From Alishewanella longhuensis (GTDB lineage: Bacteria > Pseudomonadota > Gammaproteobacteria > Enterobacterales > Alteromonadaceae), in the NCBI RefSeq assembly GCF_014653435.1, contig NZ_BNAO01000009.1, positions 138,770 through 177,588 of the forward strand: a stretch of DNA of 38,819 bases, given 5' to 3'. The stretch's first letter is position 1, and each line of letters begins with the position of its first letter. Below are positions 1 through 8,437 of this stretch, piece by piece. The position numbers and the translations under genes were made by a program. A model generated the notes under the pieces. That model was not told where the DNA came from and did no database searches. It worked only from the letters and a program-made list of their open reading frames with translations.

Positions 1-1980
1 TTCTACCGTCGTAGAGCCAGTACTCGCCCCTACGGCAATAGTGATGCTGGTGCCATTGCCTAAATCAATCACCAGCGGAGTCCCCGTTACCGGATTATCC
101 ACACTTGCTGTAATTGTAATGGGTTCGCCCTCTATCACAACATCAGGGACACTTAACGTGATGGTGGTCACATCCGCGTCATCAACCACATTCGTAGTAG
201 TGCTAGTATCGGTATTCAGCGAGTCGAAGGTACCACCCGTGGTGCCGACCACTTCAAACGTCACCGCATCAGTACCTTGCAGATACACATCATCGTCCCG
301 TGTATCCACCGTGGTCGAGCCGCTGCTTGCACCAACCGGGATGGTAATGCTCACGCCATTACCCAAATCCACCACTAATGGCGTACCCGCCACCACGTTG
401 CTGACTGTGGCTGTAACCGTAATCAACTCACCTTCGATCACTTCACTAGTTGATGTGAGTACCAGATTTGTCTCAATGCCGCTATCAACTACAGTGGTAC
501 TCAAAGTACTACTGGTATCCAGCGCTTCGTAATTACCACCTGAAGTACCGACGATGGCAAAATCAATTTGCTCATTACCTTGAACATTGGCGTCCTCAGG
601 ACGAACCCCGACGGTAGCACTACCGCTACTCTCACCCACAGGAATCGTAATGATATTACCATTGCCCAAATCGATAACTAAAGGCGCCTCAGTAACAGGG
701 TTGCTAACGGTAGCAGTTACAGTAATATCCTGGCCCTCAACCACTTCACTTGGGCCTGTTAATGTAATAGTGGTCACGTCGTTATCATCAACTACCGAAC
801 TACTAGTTGTGCTGCTGGTATCTAGCGCTTCAAATTCACCGCCAGACACATCACTAATGGCAAACGTGATATCGTCCGTGCCTTGAACATAGAAATCATC
901 AGCGCGAGTGTCGACTTCAATTGATGCGGAGCTTTCACCAACAGCGATAACTATAGTTAATCCGTTGTCCAGATTTACCACTAAAGGTGAGCCAGTAACG
1001 GGTTGGCCGACCGTAGCAGTTACTGTAATAGATTCACCCTCAATAACTTGTTCGGTTGAAGTAAGAATGATTGAAGTAACATCGTTATCGTCAGTAACAC
1101 TAGTTGAAGCCGTACTTGTGGTATCAAGCGCTTCATAATTACCACCTGTTACATTGGTAATCGCAAAGTCAACTTGCTCGTTACCCTGTACATAAACATC
1201 ATTTTCACGAGTACCAATGTCTACACTTCCAGTGCTTTCACCTACTGGAATAGTGATAGTAACGCCATTACCTAAATCAATCACCAATGGTGTACCGGTG
1301 ACAGGATTGCTTACGGTGGCAGTAACAGTAATGGTATCACCTTCAACCACTTCGGCTGGGGATGTGAGGGTAATTGTTGTTAAATCATTATCATCTATAA
1401 CCACTGTAGTGGAAGAACTGCTTGAATCTAGCGCTTCAAAGTTACCACCATTTACATTACTAATAGAGAAGGTTAAAGATTCATCACCTTGAATATAAAA
1501 ATCATCTTCACGACTGCTAACTTCGACAGCACCTGAGGTTTCACCAACCGGGATAGTAATAGTGCTTCCATTGCTTAAAGTGATCACTAGTGGCGAACCA
1601 GTCACAGGATTGCTCACGGTAGCGGTAACAATAACACTTACGCCTTCTACAACTACCTCTGGCGTTTCTAAAGTTATAACTGTGACATCGTTATTATCAG
1701 TAACAATCACTGCTACCGACGATGAAGAATCAACTGTGGAGAAGTTGCCGCCAGAAGTTGATGTGACATTAATATTAATGACTTCGTCACCTTGCACATA
1801 AACATCATCTTCACGCACAGGAACAGTGACTGTTCCTGTTGACTCGCCTACGGGGATAGTAATAGTAGAACCGTCATTTAGCTGTATTACAAAAGGCGCA
1901 CCAGTAACAGGGTTGTTTAAGGTAGCAACTACAGTATAGCTACCGCCCTCAGTAACTGAACTTTCAACAGTTAACGTAAT
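1..1980 (-). repeat. Tandem 303-bp (101-residue) adhesin repeats
   Basis: Six full units (starting on the minus strand at 1980, 1677, 1374, 1071, 768 and 465) and a partial seventh are present. The codon after the NPVT motif falls at 1902, 1599, 1296, 993, 690, 387 and 84, an exact 303-base step with no indel. Protein motifs are conserved, while the DNA of the units differs at many third positions. The units resemble the LapA adhesin Ig-like domain family. Confidence 0.93.
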
Positions 1981-2481
1981 AATAACTGGTTGAGGAGGGA
2001 CAGCGTCAGCTTCAGGTTCGCCGAAAGCATCGTCCTCCGAACTAAGAGGTGAATATTCATAACCAACCGGCGTGGTGCTTTCAGAAATTCTTATTAATCT
2101 GACTATGGAGCCACCTTCACCATCAGGGCCGTCATCCGCTCCAGCGCCAGCTGCTGTCTCACCTAACTCATCAAGTAGGTCACCTTCACCGTCTAAAAGT
2201 TGTAATAGTTCGTCGGCTGCAGCTTCTTCTACTTTACGCTCATCTGGCGCAGGCTCCTGGCTTGCAAGAATGTCTGGAGTCAACTGTAACGTTTGATTAC
2301 CAGGAACTTTTATAAGCTCTTTACCGTCGACAAGTAATGTTGCCTCGCCACCTTCTGGCGTGACTATCTTATCACCGGCCTGGAGTTGCTCTCCTTCAAC
2401 TGCGATACGGGTACTACCATCTTCTGACTGTATAACAACATTATTTGTTGCTGTTGCAACTACCGCGATAACTGGGCTCAT
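1..2481 (-). CDS. lapA: LapA-like giant RTX/T1SS adhesin, N-terminal part (runs off window)
   Basis: The minus-strand frame is open from an ATG at 2481 to the window edge (827 codons, C-terminus missing). An AAGGA ribosome site sits 7 bases before the ATG. Residues 1 to about 105 match the retention module of LapA-type adhesins, which jams in the outer-membrane pore and holds the adhesin on the surface. TAAG at residues 109-112 is the LapG cleavage motif, almost at its Pseudomonas fluorescens position. An acidic linker follows (about 113-165), then tandem 101-residue Ig-like units with the repeated motifs VVEG, NPVTG, ITIPVG and DDNDVT. The C-terminal RTX and secretion signal would lie to the left of position 1. 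The divergent lapEBC secretion operon and the nearby lapG-lapD pair support the assignment. The assignment is firm for family and role; the ligand and full length cannot be seen. Confidence 0.93.
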   Translation of the reverse strand, partial: MSPVIAVVATATNNVVIQSEDGSTRIAVEGEQLQAGDKIVTPEGGEATLLVDGKELIKVPGNQTLQLTPDILASQEPAPDERKVEEAAADELLQLLDGEGDLLDELGETAAGAGADDGPDGEGGSIVRLIRISESTTPVGYEYSPLSSEDDAFGEPEADAVPPQPVIITLTVESSVTEGGSYTVVATLNNPVTGAPFVIQLNDGSTITIPVGESTGTVTVPVREDDVYVQGDEVININVTSTSGGNFSTVDSSSSVAVIVTDNNDVTVITLETPEVVVEGVSVIVTATVSNPVTGSPLVITLSNGSTITIPVGETSGAVEVSSREDDFYIQGDESLTFSISNVNGGNFEALDSSSSSTTVVIDDNDLTTITLTSPAEVVEGDTITVTATVSNPVTGTPLVIDLGNGVTITIPVGESTGSVDIGTRENDVYVQGNEQVDFAITNVTGGNYEALDTTSTASTSVTDDNDVTSIILTSTEQVIEGESITVTATVGQPVTGSPLVVNLDNGLTIVIAVGESSASIEVDTRADDFYVQGTDDITFAISDVSGGEFEALDTSSTTSSSVVDDNDVTTITLTGPSEVVEGQDITVTATVSNPVTEAPLVIDLGNGNIITIPVGESSGSATVGVRPEDANVQGNEQIDFAIVGTSGGNYEALDTSSTLSTTVVDSGIETNLVLTSTSEVIEGELITVTATVSNVVAGTPLVVDLGNGVSITIPVGASSGSTTVDTRDDDVYLQGTDAVTFEVVGTTGGTFDSLNTDTSTTTNVVDDADVTTITLSVPDVVIEGEPITITASVDNPVTGTPLVIDLGNGTSITIAVGASTGSTTVE
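2146..2157 (-). other. Predicted LapG cleavage motif (TAAG) in the adhesin
   Basis: These codons encode T109-A110-A111-G112 of the adhesin. In P. fluorescens LapA the protease LapG cuts between the two alanines of TAAG at residues 107-110. The position just after the retention module and the lapG gene about 9 kb away make this the likely cut site, between A110 and A111. Confidence 0.85.
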
Positions 2482-2957
2482 AACTATTCCTTTGTCTATA
2501 CTATTACTCTATTACATCACCATACGACAAAAATAAGTGTGCTGATACCGTACTGAAGTACAGGTTATTTTTTCGCCGCATTGTAAAAAGTTGATCCCGA
2601 GGGCCTAGCTAAAGCTAATATTGTGTAGAAAACACTCATTGCCAAAACACTACTTTTAGGTTATTTTTATTCACCAAGGTGCTGATTTTCATAAAAATAG
2701 TATAAAAGTACTATTAAATAGCGGTAAGCAATCGCCACCAAGCTTGATAAAAGCATTTTAATGACTAATGATTTACAAGGCCTTGCGATAAAAAAACTCA
2801 GCCTCTACATTGTTTTTGTGTTTTTTGCAATACCTTAAAAAGCAAAACCCTGTTGATCGGCTAATTATTTACATAAAAATATCATTTTCCGGAAGGGGAG
2901 GTTAACCAAAGCTCCCCTAATTAACATAAACTTAAGTAACACACTGGATGTGACGTT
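2482..2957. promoter_or_regulatory. Divergent regulatory region between lapA and lapE
   Basis: These 476 bases are AT-rich and hold no convincing gene. They must carry the promoters of both the adhesin (minus) and the secretion operon (plus). A weak sigma70-like pair for lapE, TTGATC at 2853-2858 and an A/T hexamer near 2875-2880, is possible. I see no clear sigma54 site. A GTGT/ACAC hairpin (around 2620-2635) and a GGGGAG/CTCCCC inverted repeat are present. In related bacteria such regions bind c-di-GMP-responsive regulators (FleQ, FlrA), but no site can be assigned here. Confidence 0.55.
2895..2917. promoter_or_regulatory. Inverted repeat GGGGAG-N11-CTCCCC upstream of lapE
   Basis: Perfect 6-base GC-rich arms (2895-2900 and 2912-2917) stand out in AT-rich DNA 41 bases before the lapE ATG. 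It could be an operator or a 5'-leader hairpin. There is no T-run, so it is not a terminator. Confidence 0.45.
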
Positions 2958-4787
2958 ATGAAAACAAACAAAATTGCTACATTGATTTTGCTAGCCCTTG
3001 GTATTAACTCGGCCAGCGCTTCAGAACTAACCGTTGCCGATATTACTAAGAGAGCTATTGAGTCTAATCCAGAAGTTCAGGCTGCGTGGCATACCTTCTT
3101 AGTCTCCGGTCATGATGTAGGTTTAGCTCAAGCTGGCTATAAACCAACATTAGATTTAAATTCCGGTTTCGGTCACCAACGACGAGACTATGGCATCGAG
3201 CGGCAGTTAAACGCCGGTTATGCTGAATTGTCATTTAACCAAATGGTATATGACGGCGGCAGAACACGTAACGAAGTTAAACGCTTCTCCCAAGTACAAC
3301 TTGTCAGATACTTCGAATTACTAGACAAAGTTGAGAGCACCGCAGCGGCAGCTATCGCAGCTTATCAAGATGTACTGAGGCAAAGGGAACTGGTTGCTCT
3401 TGCTCAGGAAAACCTCTCTAAGCACTTAGATGTTTATAAACAAATTGAACAAAGCAGCAGAGCTGGAGTGGCTAGAGCTGCTGATTTGGAGCAAATTAGT
3501 GGCCGGGTTTCGTTGGCAGAGTCTAACGTGCTTGTTGAGCTGTCTAATTTACATGATGTCAGTGCCCGTTATTTAAGAATTGTTGGCCAAATGCCACCAA
3601 GTCAATTGGCCCCGGTTCGCTTAGGACCCAATTTTTTGCCGTCTTCTGCAAACGAAACGATTTCTACAGCTTATAGAACGAACCCAGCATTTCATGCCGC
3701 GATAAGAAATATTTCGGCTACAGAGTCAGCGGTAGATTCAAGTAAAGCTGGTTTTCGTCCTCAGTTGAATTTAACTGCGCGCTACGGCACACAAAATTAC
3801 GATGACTTATGGCAAAAGAACAGCCAAACTGAAGGGCGTATTGGTCTTGAGTTTAGATATAACATTTATAATGGCAATAGAGATCAAACCGCCGTGCGTA
3901 GAGCACTAGAGGAGGTCAACGTTGCTAAAGATTTAAGAGATAAAGTCTGTGTTGATATCAGACAGACGCTACAAATTGCATATAATGATGTCAACAAAAT
4001 CAGTGAGCAAATTCCTGTTTTAAATCAACATCGGCTATCTTCAGATAAAGTTAGAACGGCTTACAAAAACCAGTTTGATATAGGCCAACGTACCTTACTC
4101 GATGTGCTGGATTCGGAAAATGAATACTTTCAGGCAGCCCGCGCTTTTACCAATGCTAATTATGATTTAAGCCTTGCAGTTACTAGAACACTTGCAGGCA
4201 TGGGACAGCTGTTAAGCTCGGTTGATGTTGCTCGTACCGGTTTGCCAACACTCGCCGACCTTGGTGCAGAGCCATTAGAAGCGACTCCTGAAGAAATCTG
4301 CGGCGTAACTGAAATTGATAATCAACTTTCTTCTTTAAGAGATGATGACGGCGATGGTGTTCCCAATTATCGTGATGACTGTCCGGACACACCTAAAGGC
4401 GATAAAGTTGATGCTAATGGTTGCTCTGTATTTGAGGAAAAACAAGTAACCATCGGTTTAAACGTGTTCTTTGCCCATGACTCAGATATTATCGATCAAA
4501 GCTATACTGAGGATATTACCGCTCTGGCCAACTATTTAAAACGTTACCCAAATACTAAAGTAGAAATTCAAGGTCACACGTCTGCAGTAGGTAAAGAGTG
4601 GTACAACCAAATACTGTCTGAAAGACGGGCGAAAGCTGTTGCCGCTATCCTAGGCCAGCGGTTTGGTATAAGTGCAGATCGCATTAGCGCCAAAGGTTAT
4701 GCTTCGAGCCGCCCAAAAGTAGCGGGTAACTCAGAGCAAGCGCATAGCCAGAACCGCAGAATTGAAGCGAGTGTCACTCCTAAATAG
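2958..4787 (+). CDS. lapE: TolC-like outer-membrane pore with C-terminal OmpA domain (LapE/AggA type)
   Basis: This is the outer-membrane component of the adhesin's type I secretion system. A signal peptide (about 1-22, ending SASA) is followed by two outer-membrane-efflux repeats (about 25-435) with typical TolC features. These include YDGGRTRNEV near residue 98 and GQRTLLDVLDSENEY near 377. Residues 462-487 form a DDDGDG...DDCPDTP calcium-binding, thrombospondin-3-like linker, and residues about 497-605 form an OmpA/MotB peptidoglycan-binding domain with the motif YNQILSERRAKAV. Plain TolC/LapE is about 450 residues, so this 609-residue protein is a true fusion. In the OmpA loop the usual GHTD reads GHTS (539-542), replacing the aspartate that binds diaminopimelate, while the partner Arg557 is kept. 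First gene of the operon; its ribosome site is weak. Confidence 0.92.
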   Translation: MKTNKIATLILLALGINSASASELTVADITKRAIESNPEVQAAWHTFLVSGHDVGLAQAGYKPTLDLNSGFGHQRRDYGIERQLNAGYAELSFNQMVYDGGRTRNEVKRFSQVQLVRYFELLDKVESTAAAAIAAYQDVLRQRELVALAQENLSKHLDVYKQIEQSSRAGVARAADLEQISGRVSLAESNVLVELSNLHDVSARYLRIVGQMPPSQLAPVRLGPNFLPSSANETISTAYRTNPAFHAAIRNISATESAVDSSKAGFRPQLNLTARYGTQNYDDLWQKNSQTEGRIGLEFRYNIYNGNRDQTAVRRALEEVNVAKDLRDKVCVDIRQTLQIAYNDVNKISEQIPVLNQHRLSSDKVRTAYKNQFDIGQRTLLDVLDSENEYFQAARAFTNANYDLSLAVTRTLAGMGQLLSSVDVARTGLPTLADLGAEPLEATPEEICGVTEIDNQLSSLRDDDGDGVPNYRDDCPDTPKGDKVDANGCSVFEEKQVTIGLNVFFAHDSDIIDQSYTEDITALANYLKRYPNTKVEIQGHTSAVGKEWYNQILSERRAKAVAAILGQRFGISADRISAKGYASSRPKVAGNSEQAHSQNRRIEASVTPK

Positions 4788-4813
4788 CTTTTGCTGGAAT
4801 TAACGTAGTGTTA

Positions 4814-4840
4814 GGGCAGCTAGCTGAATTGTAGCTGCCC
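4814..4840 (+). other. Intercistronic hairpin between lapE and lapB
   Basis: A perfect 9-base stem (GGGCAGCTA at 4814-4822, TAGCTGCCC at 4832-4840) with a 9-base loop. It is not followed by a T-run, so it is more likely a transcript-processing or stabilising element, or a weak attenuator, than a full terminator. Confidence 0.6.
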
Positions 4841-4886
4841 GAAATATTTAAAGCTGTCGTAGTTGTAGTAAGGAAATTTGTCCAAA

Positions 4887-7019
4887 ATGGAGTCACAGAA
4901 AGAACATTTCGATCCTTTAGCTGAATGCTTGGCAATTATTGCACTCAGCCACCATCGAGAGTTTAGTAAAGAGTCCATTTTATCTGGACTCCCTTTGATT
5001 AATGGTTGCTTAACACCTTCCGTGTTCGCCAGGGCAGCTAAGAAGATTGGCTTTAGCAGTAAAATGGCTAATAGACAATTCGAAGCGATAAATCCCAATC
5101 TGTTACCTGCCGTCTTATTGCTTGCAGACAAGCAGTGTTGTGTACTAAATAAATTAAACCTAACTGACAATACTGCGGAAATAATCTTTCCAGATCTACC
5201 TAATAGTAGTCAGGTCATTCCACTTACAGAGCTCACCGGTCGCTATGCCGGTCAATTAATTTATTGCCGTCCTGAATTCCAATTTGATAAACGTGCACCG
5301 ATCATCCGCAACCTAAAAGAACGCCACTGGTTTTGGAGCGTTATAAAAGATAATCGCAGATTGTATCGTGATGTTGTAATTGCAGCACTGGTAATCAATT
5401 TACTTGCAGTTGCAATGCCACTCTATGTCATGAATATCTATGACAGAGTCGTACCCAATCATGCCACTGATACACTCTGGGTTTTATCAGTGGGCATTTT
5501 ACTTGCGCTACTGGCAGATCTGGCGCTCAGATTAATGCGAAGCTGGTTTGTTGACTTAGCGGCAAGCAGAGCAGATGTTCAGCTTTCGTCCACAATTATG
5601 GAAAAAGTGATGGGCATGAAGTTAATCAATAGACCTGATTCTACAGGCTCTTTTACTTCTAATGTGCAATCCTTTGAATCTATTCGTAGTTTCACAGGTT
5701 CGCTTACCGTAGTCACTTTAGTCGATCTTCCTTTCGTTTTATTATTTATAACAATAATCGCTTTGATTAGCTGGCCTTTAATAATCCCTATCATACTTGG
5801 CGGCGCTTTCATCATATTTTACGCCCTTATGGCGCAACAAAAAATGAAATCGCTATCTGAAGCATCGATGCGTGCCAGCGCAATGAGAAACTCTACCTTA
5901 GTAGAGAGCATTTCTAACATAGAAAACGTAAAGAGCTTTAACGCAGAAAATCATATCCAATCCGTTTGGGAGAAGGCCACTATTTTTATTAGCCGTACTG
6001 GAGCAAAAATGCGCTTTCTGTCGGCGACTATTACCAACACCTCTATGTTTGTTCAGCATGCGGTATCTATCGTTATTATGGTTGTCGGCGTATATCTGCT
6101 AATTGATGGCCAAATGACACAAGGTGGACTGATAGGGGCCTACATGCTCTCTTCAAGGGCCATCGCTCCTATTAGTCAGGTTGCTGGATTGCTCTCTCAA
6201 TATCACAACGCAGCCACAGCCATGAAATCGTTAGATGAAATCATGACTAGACCAACAGAGAACGAGAGCAAAAACAATCAAATTAGTCGACCCGTATTAA
6301 AAGGTGATATCGAATTCCGCCAAGTTAATTTCAAATATCCTGCCGCCGAAACCTTAGCTTTATCCGGTGTCAACTTCAAAATTAAAGCAGGTGAGCACGT
6401 TGCCATTCTGGGAAAGAATGGCTCTGGCAAAAGCACTTTGGAACGGCTTATTCTTGGCCTCTATGATCCTGAGTCTGGAGCGGTGTTAATTGATGGTATA
6501 GATAGCAGACAACTTAATCCAACTGAGTTAAGACGAAACATTGGTTATGTACCACAGGATATATCCTTATTTTTTGGAACGCTCAAAGAAAATATCATCA
6601 CGGCTCATCCGCAAGCTAATGACGACGAAATCTTAAAAGCCGCTGAACTAGCAGGCATTCTCCCTTTTGCGAATAAACACCCCGCCGGTTTTAATATGCA
6701 AGTAGGTGAAAGTGGCAAACTACTCTCTGGCGGTCAACGCCAATCAATTGCTATAGCGAGAGCCCTAATTAACCAACCATCTATATTACTGCTTGATGAA
6801 CCCAGCGGAGCACTCGATCACTCCAGTGAAGAGGTACTAAAGCAAAAGCTTGCGCAATACTCCGTGGGTAAAACAATGATTATTGTCACGCATCGTAGCT
6901 CCTTACTCACTCTGGCAGAGAGAATCATCGTTATAGATGCGGGTAAAATAGTTGCGGATGGGCCGAAAGAAATGGTGTTGGATGCTCTGCGTCAAGGACG
7001 CGTTGGGAGTGCCAACTAA
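4887..7019 (+). CDS. lapB: Type I secretion ABC transporter ATPase/permease (LapB/LssB family)
   Basis: Inner-membrane ATPase that powers export of the adhesin. Order: an N-terminal C39-like domain (about 8-130) without an active peptidase site, as usual for LapB and HlyB; a six-helix membrane domain (about 160-430); then an ATPase domain with Walker A GKNGSGKST (509-517), signature LSGGQ (613-617), Walker B aspartate-glutamate D637-E638 and switch histidine H669. The N-terminal phrases (DPLAECLAIIAL, SGLPLINGCLTPSVFARAA) are typical of LapB. I start at ATG 4887; a TTG at 4878 is also possible but lies only 3 bases from the AGGA site. The gene overlaps lapC by one base, so the two are co-translated. 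Length 710 residues, normal for the family. Confidence 0.94.
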   Translation: MESQKEHFDPLAECLAIIALSHHREFSKESILSGLPLINGCLTPSVFARAAKKIGFSSKMANRQFEAINPNLLPAVLLLADKQCCVLNKLNLTDNTAEIIFPDLPNSSQVIPLTELTGRYAGQLIYCRPEFQFDKRAPIIRNLKERHWFWSVIKDNRRLYRDVVIAALVINLLAVAMPLYVMNIYDRVVPNHATDTLWVLSVGILLALLADLALRLMRSWFVDLAASRADVQLSSTIMEKVMGMKLINRPDSTGSFTSNVQSFESIRSFTGSLTVVTLVDLPFVLLFITIIALISWPLIIPIILGGAFIIFYALMAQQKMKSLSEASMRASAMRNSTLVESISNIENVKSFNAENHIQSVWEKATIFISRTGAKMRFLSATITNTSMFVQHAVSIVIMVVGVYLLIDGQMTQGGLIGAYMLSSRAIAPISQVAGLLSQYHNAATAMKSLDEIMTRPTENESKNNQISRPVLKGDIEFRQVNFKYPAAETLALSGVNFKIKAGEHVAILGKNGSGKSTLERLILGLYDPESGAVLIDGIDSRQLNPTELRRNIGYVPQDISLFFGTLKENIITAHPQANDDEILKAAELAGILPFANKHPAGFNMQVGESGKLLSGGQRQSIAIARALINQPSILLLDEPSGALDHSSEEVLKQKLAQYSVGKTMIIVTHRSSLLTLAERIIVIDAGKIVADGPKEMVLDALRQGRVGSAN

Positions 7020-8437
7020 TGAATAAAGCAAAAGAAAAAAGCATTGAGCAACGTGGCTTTGAAAAAATAGCTTCATTGACACAATTACCCGCCGAAGCAA
7101 ATTTACTGGAGCGATTTTTTGGTCGTTGGCTAACGCCAACACAGCATAGTGACTGGGTTGTTGATGCAGAGTGGGCAAGGGTTCAACAAGAGCCGCTTAG
7201 AGCCAGAGCTTTGCTTTACACTATGTTATTGGCTATTTTAATATTAATTATTTGGGCCGCATTTGCTCCCTTGGACGAGGTTGCCAGAGGGGACGGTAAA
7301 GTCATTCCTTCTCAGCAATTACAAGTAATACAGTCATTAGACGGCGGTATTGTTGAGGCTATCTTTGTACGCGAAGGGCAAATCGTAGACGCGGGGGATC
7401 CTTTACTGCGAATAGATCCAACGCGATTTGTAGCAAACCTAAGAGAAAGCAGAGCACAATTTTTTGCACTTACCGCTGAAGTCGCAAGGTTAAGAGCCCT
7501 AACAGCAAAAACAGAACTGATATTTCCTGATGAATTGATGTCTGAAGCTCCCTATATTGTGCAGCAAGAGCAACAACTCTATGAGACCAGCAAAGCGGAA
7601 TTAGCTGAGCAACAGTCAGCAATTAGAAATCAGATGTTGCAACGGCAGGAGGAACTCCGGGAAATTCAAGCTGCCGAAGTACAATTTAGTACCACTTTAG
7701 AATTAACCAGCAGAGAGCTGCGTGTTACCAAACCACTGCTCGCCTCTGGCGCTGTATCCGATGTCGATATTATTCGGCTGGAGCGTGATGTTGCAAATCT
7801 AACGGGAGAATTAAGACGCTCACAAGCGAATATTGCCAGAGCACAAGCTGCAATAGCTGAAGCAACGAACAAATTGCGCGAAACCGAATTAACTATGCTC
7901 AACCGCTGGCAAAGTCAGCTCGCTGAATCCAGAGCAAAGCTAGAAAGTCTCACCGAGGCGGAAGCAGGACTGGCAGACAAAGTGAAGCAAACAGAAATCC
8001 GCTCTCCTGTCAGAGGCACGGTACAAAGGCTCTATTTTAATACTTTGGGCGGCGTTATCACTCCAGGTAGAGATGTCTTGGAAATTATTCCTTTAGATGA
8101 TCAACTTATTATTGAAGCAAGAATCCCCCCTAAAGATATCGCGTTTATCCGGCCGGGCCAAAGTGCAATGATAAAATTTACAGCTTACGACTTTGCAGTT
8201 TATGGTGGTTTGACGGCGGAAGTACAGCATATTAGCGCTGACACCATCACGGATGAGCATGAAAATACTTTTTACTTGGTCAGATTGAAAACACATGATC
8301 TTGGTTTTAATGATGAACTCCTAATAATACCAGGAATGACAACTCAGGTTGATATAGTGACTGGGAAGAAAACAGTCTTGGAATACCTTTTAAAACCGGT
8401 GTTAAGAGCAACTTCACAGGCGATGACGGAACGATGA
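7019..8437 (+). CDS. lapC: HlyD-family membrane fusion protein of the adhesin secretion system
   Basis: Periplasmic adaptor joining LapB to the LapE pore. A short cytoplasmic N-terminus precedes one membrane helix (about 61-81, LLYTMLLAILILIIWAAFAP). Next come the lipoyl half-motif (GKVIPSQQLQVIQSLDGGIV), a long coiled-coil hairpin rich in Gln, Glu and Ala (about 130-320), the second lipoyl half (EIRSPVRGTVQRL) and the beta-barrel domain. The length of 472 residues matches type I secretion HlyD proteins. The ATG overlaps the lapB stop by one base, and its own stop overlaps the next gene's ATG (ATGA), so it lies within a tight operon. Confidence 0.93.
   Translation: MNKAKEKSIEQRGFEKIASLTQLPAEANLLERFFGRWLTPTQHSDWVVDAEWARVQQEPLRARALLYTMLLAILILIIWAAFAPLDEVARGDGKVIPSQQLQVIQSLDGGIVEAIFVREGQIVDAGDPLLRIDPTRFVANLRESRAQFFALTAEVARLRALTAKTELIFPDELMSEAPYIVQQEQQLYETSKAELAEQQSAIRNQMLQRQEELREIQAAEVQFSTTLELTSRELRVTKPLLASGAVSDVDIIRLERDVANLTGELRRSQANIARAQAAIAEATNKLRETELTMLNRWQSQLAESRAKLESLTEAEAGLADKVKQTEIRSPVRGTVQRLYFNTLGGVITPGRDVLEIIPLDDQLIIEARIPPKDIAFIRPGQSAMIKFTAYDFAVYGGLTAEVQHISADTITDEHENTFYLVRLKTHDLGFNDELLIIPGMTTQVDIVTGKKTVLEYLLKPVLRATSQAMTER

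Noticed and set aside
41..1801. A row of plus-strand open frames of 70-160 residues opposite the adhesin
   Set aside because: They recur with the 303-base repeat period and are low-complexity Ser/Thr/Val shadows of the adhesin on the minus strand.
2072..2296. Plus-strand Ser/Pro-rich open frame
   Set aside because: It is antisense to the acidic linker and TAAG region of the adhesin, where the minus frame has clear family features.
4820..5170. Minus-strand 116-residue open frame
   Set aside because: It lies opposite the start of lapB and the intercistronic hairpin, with no family signal.
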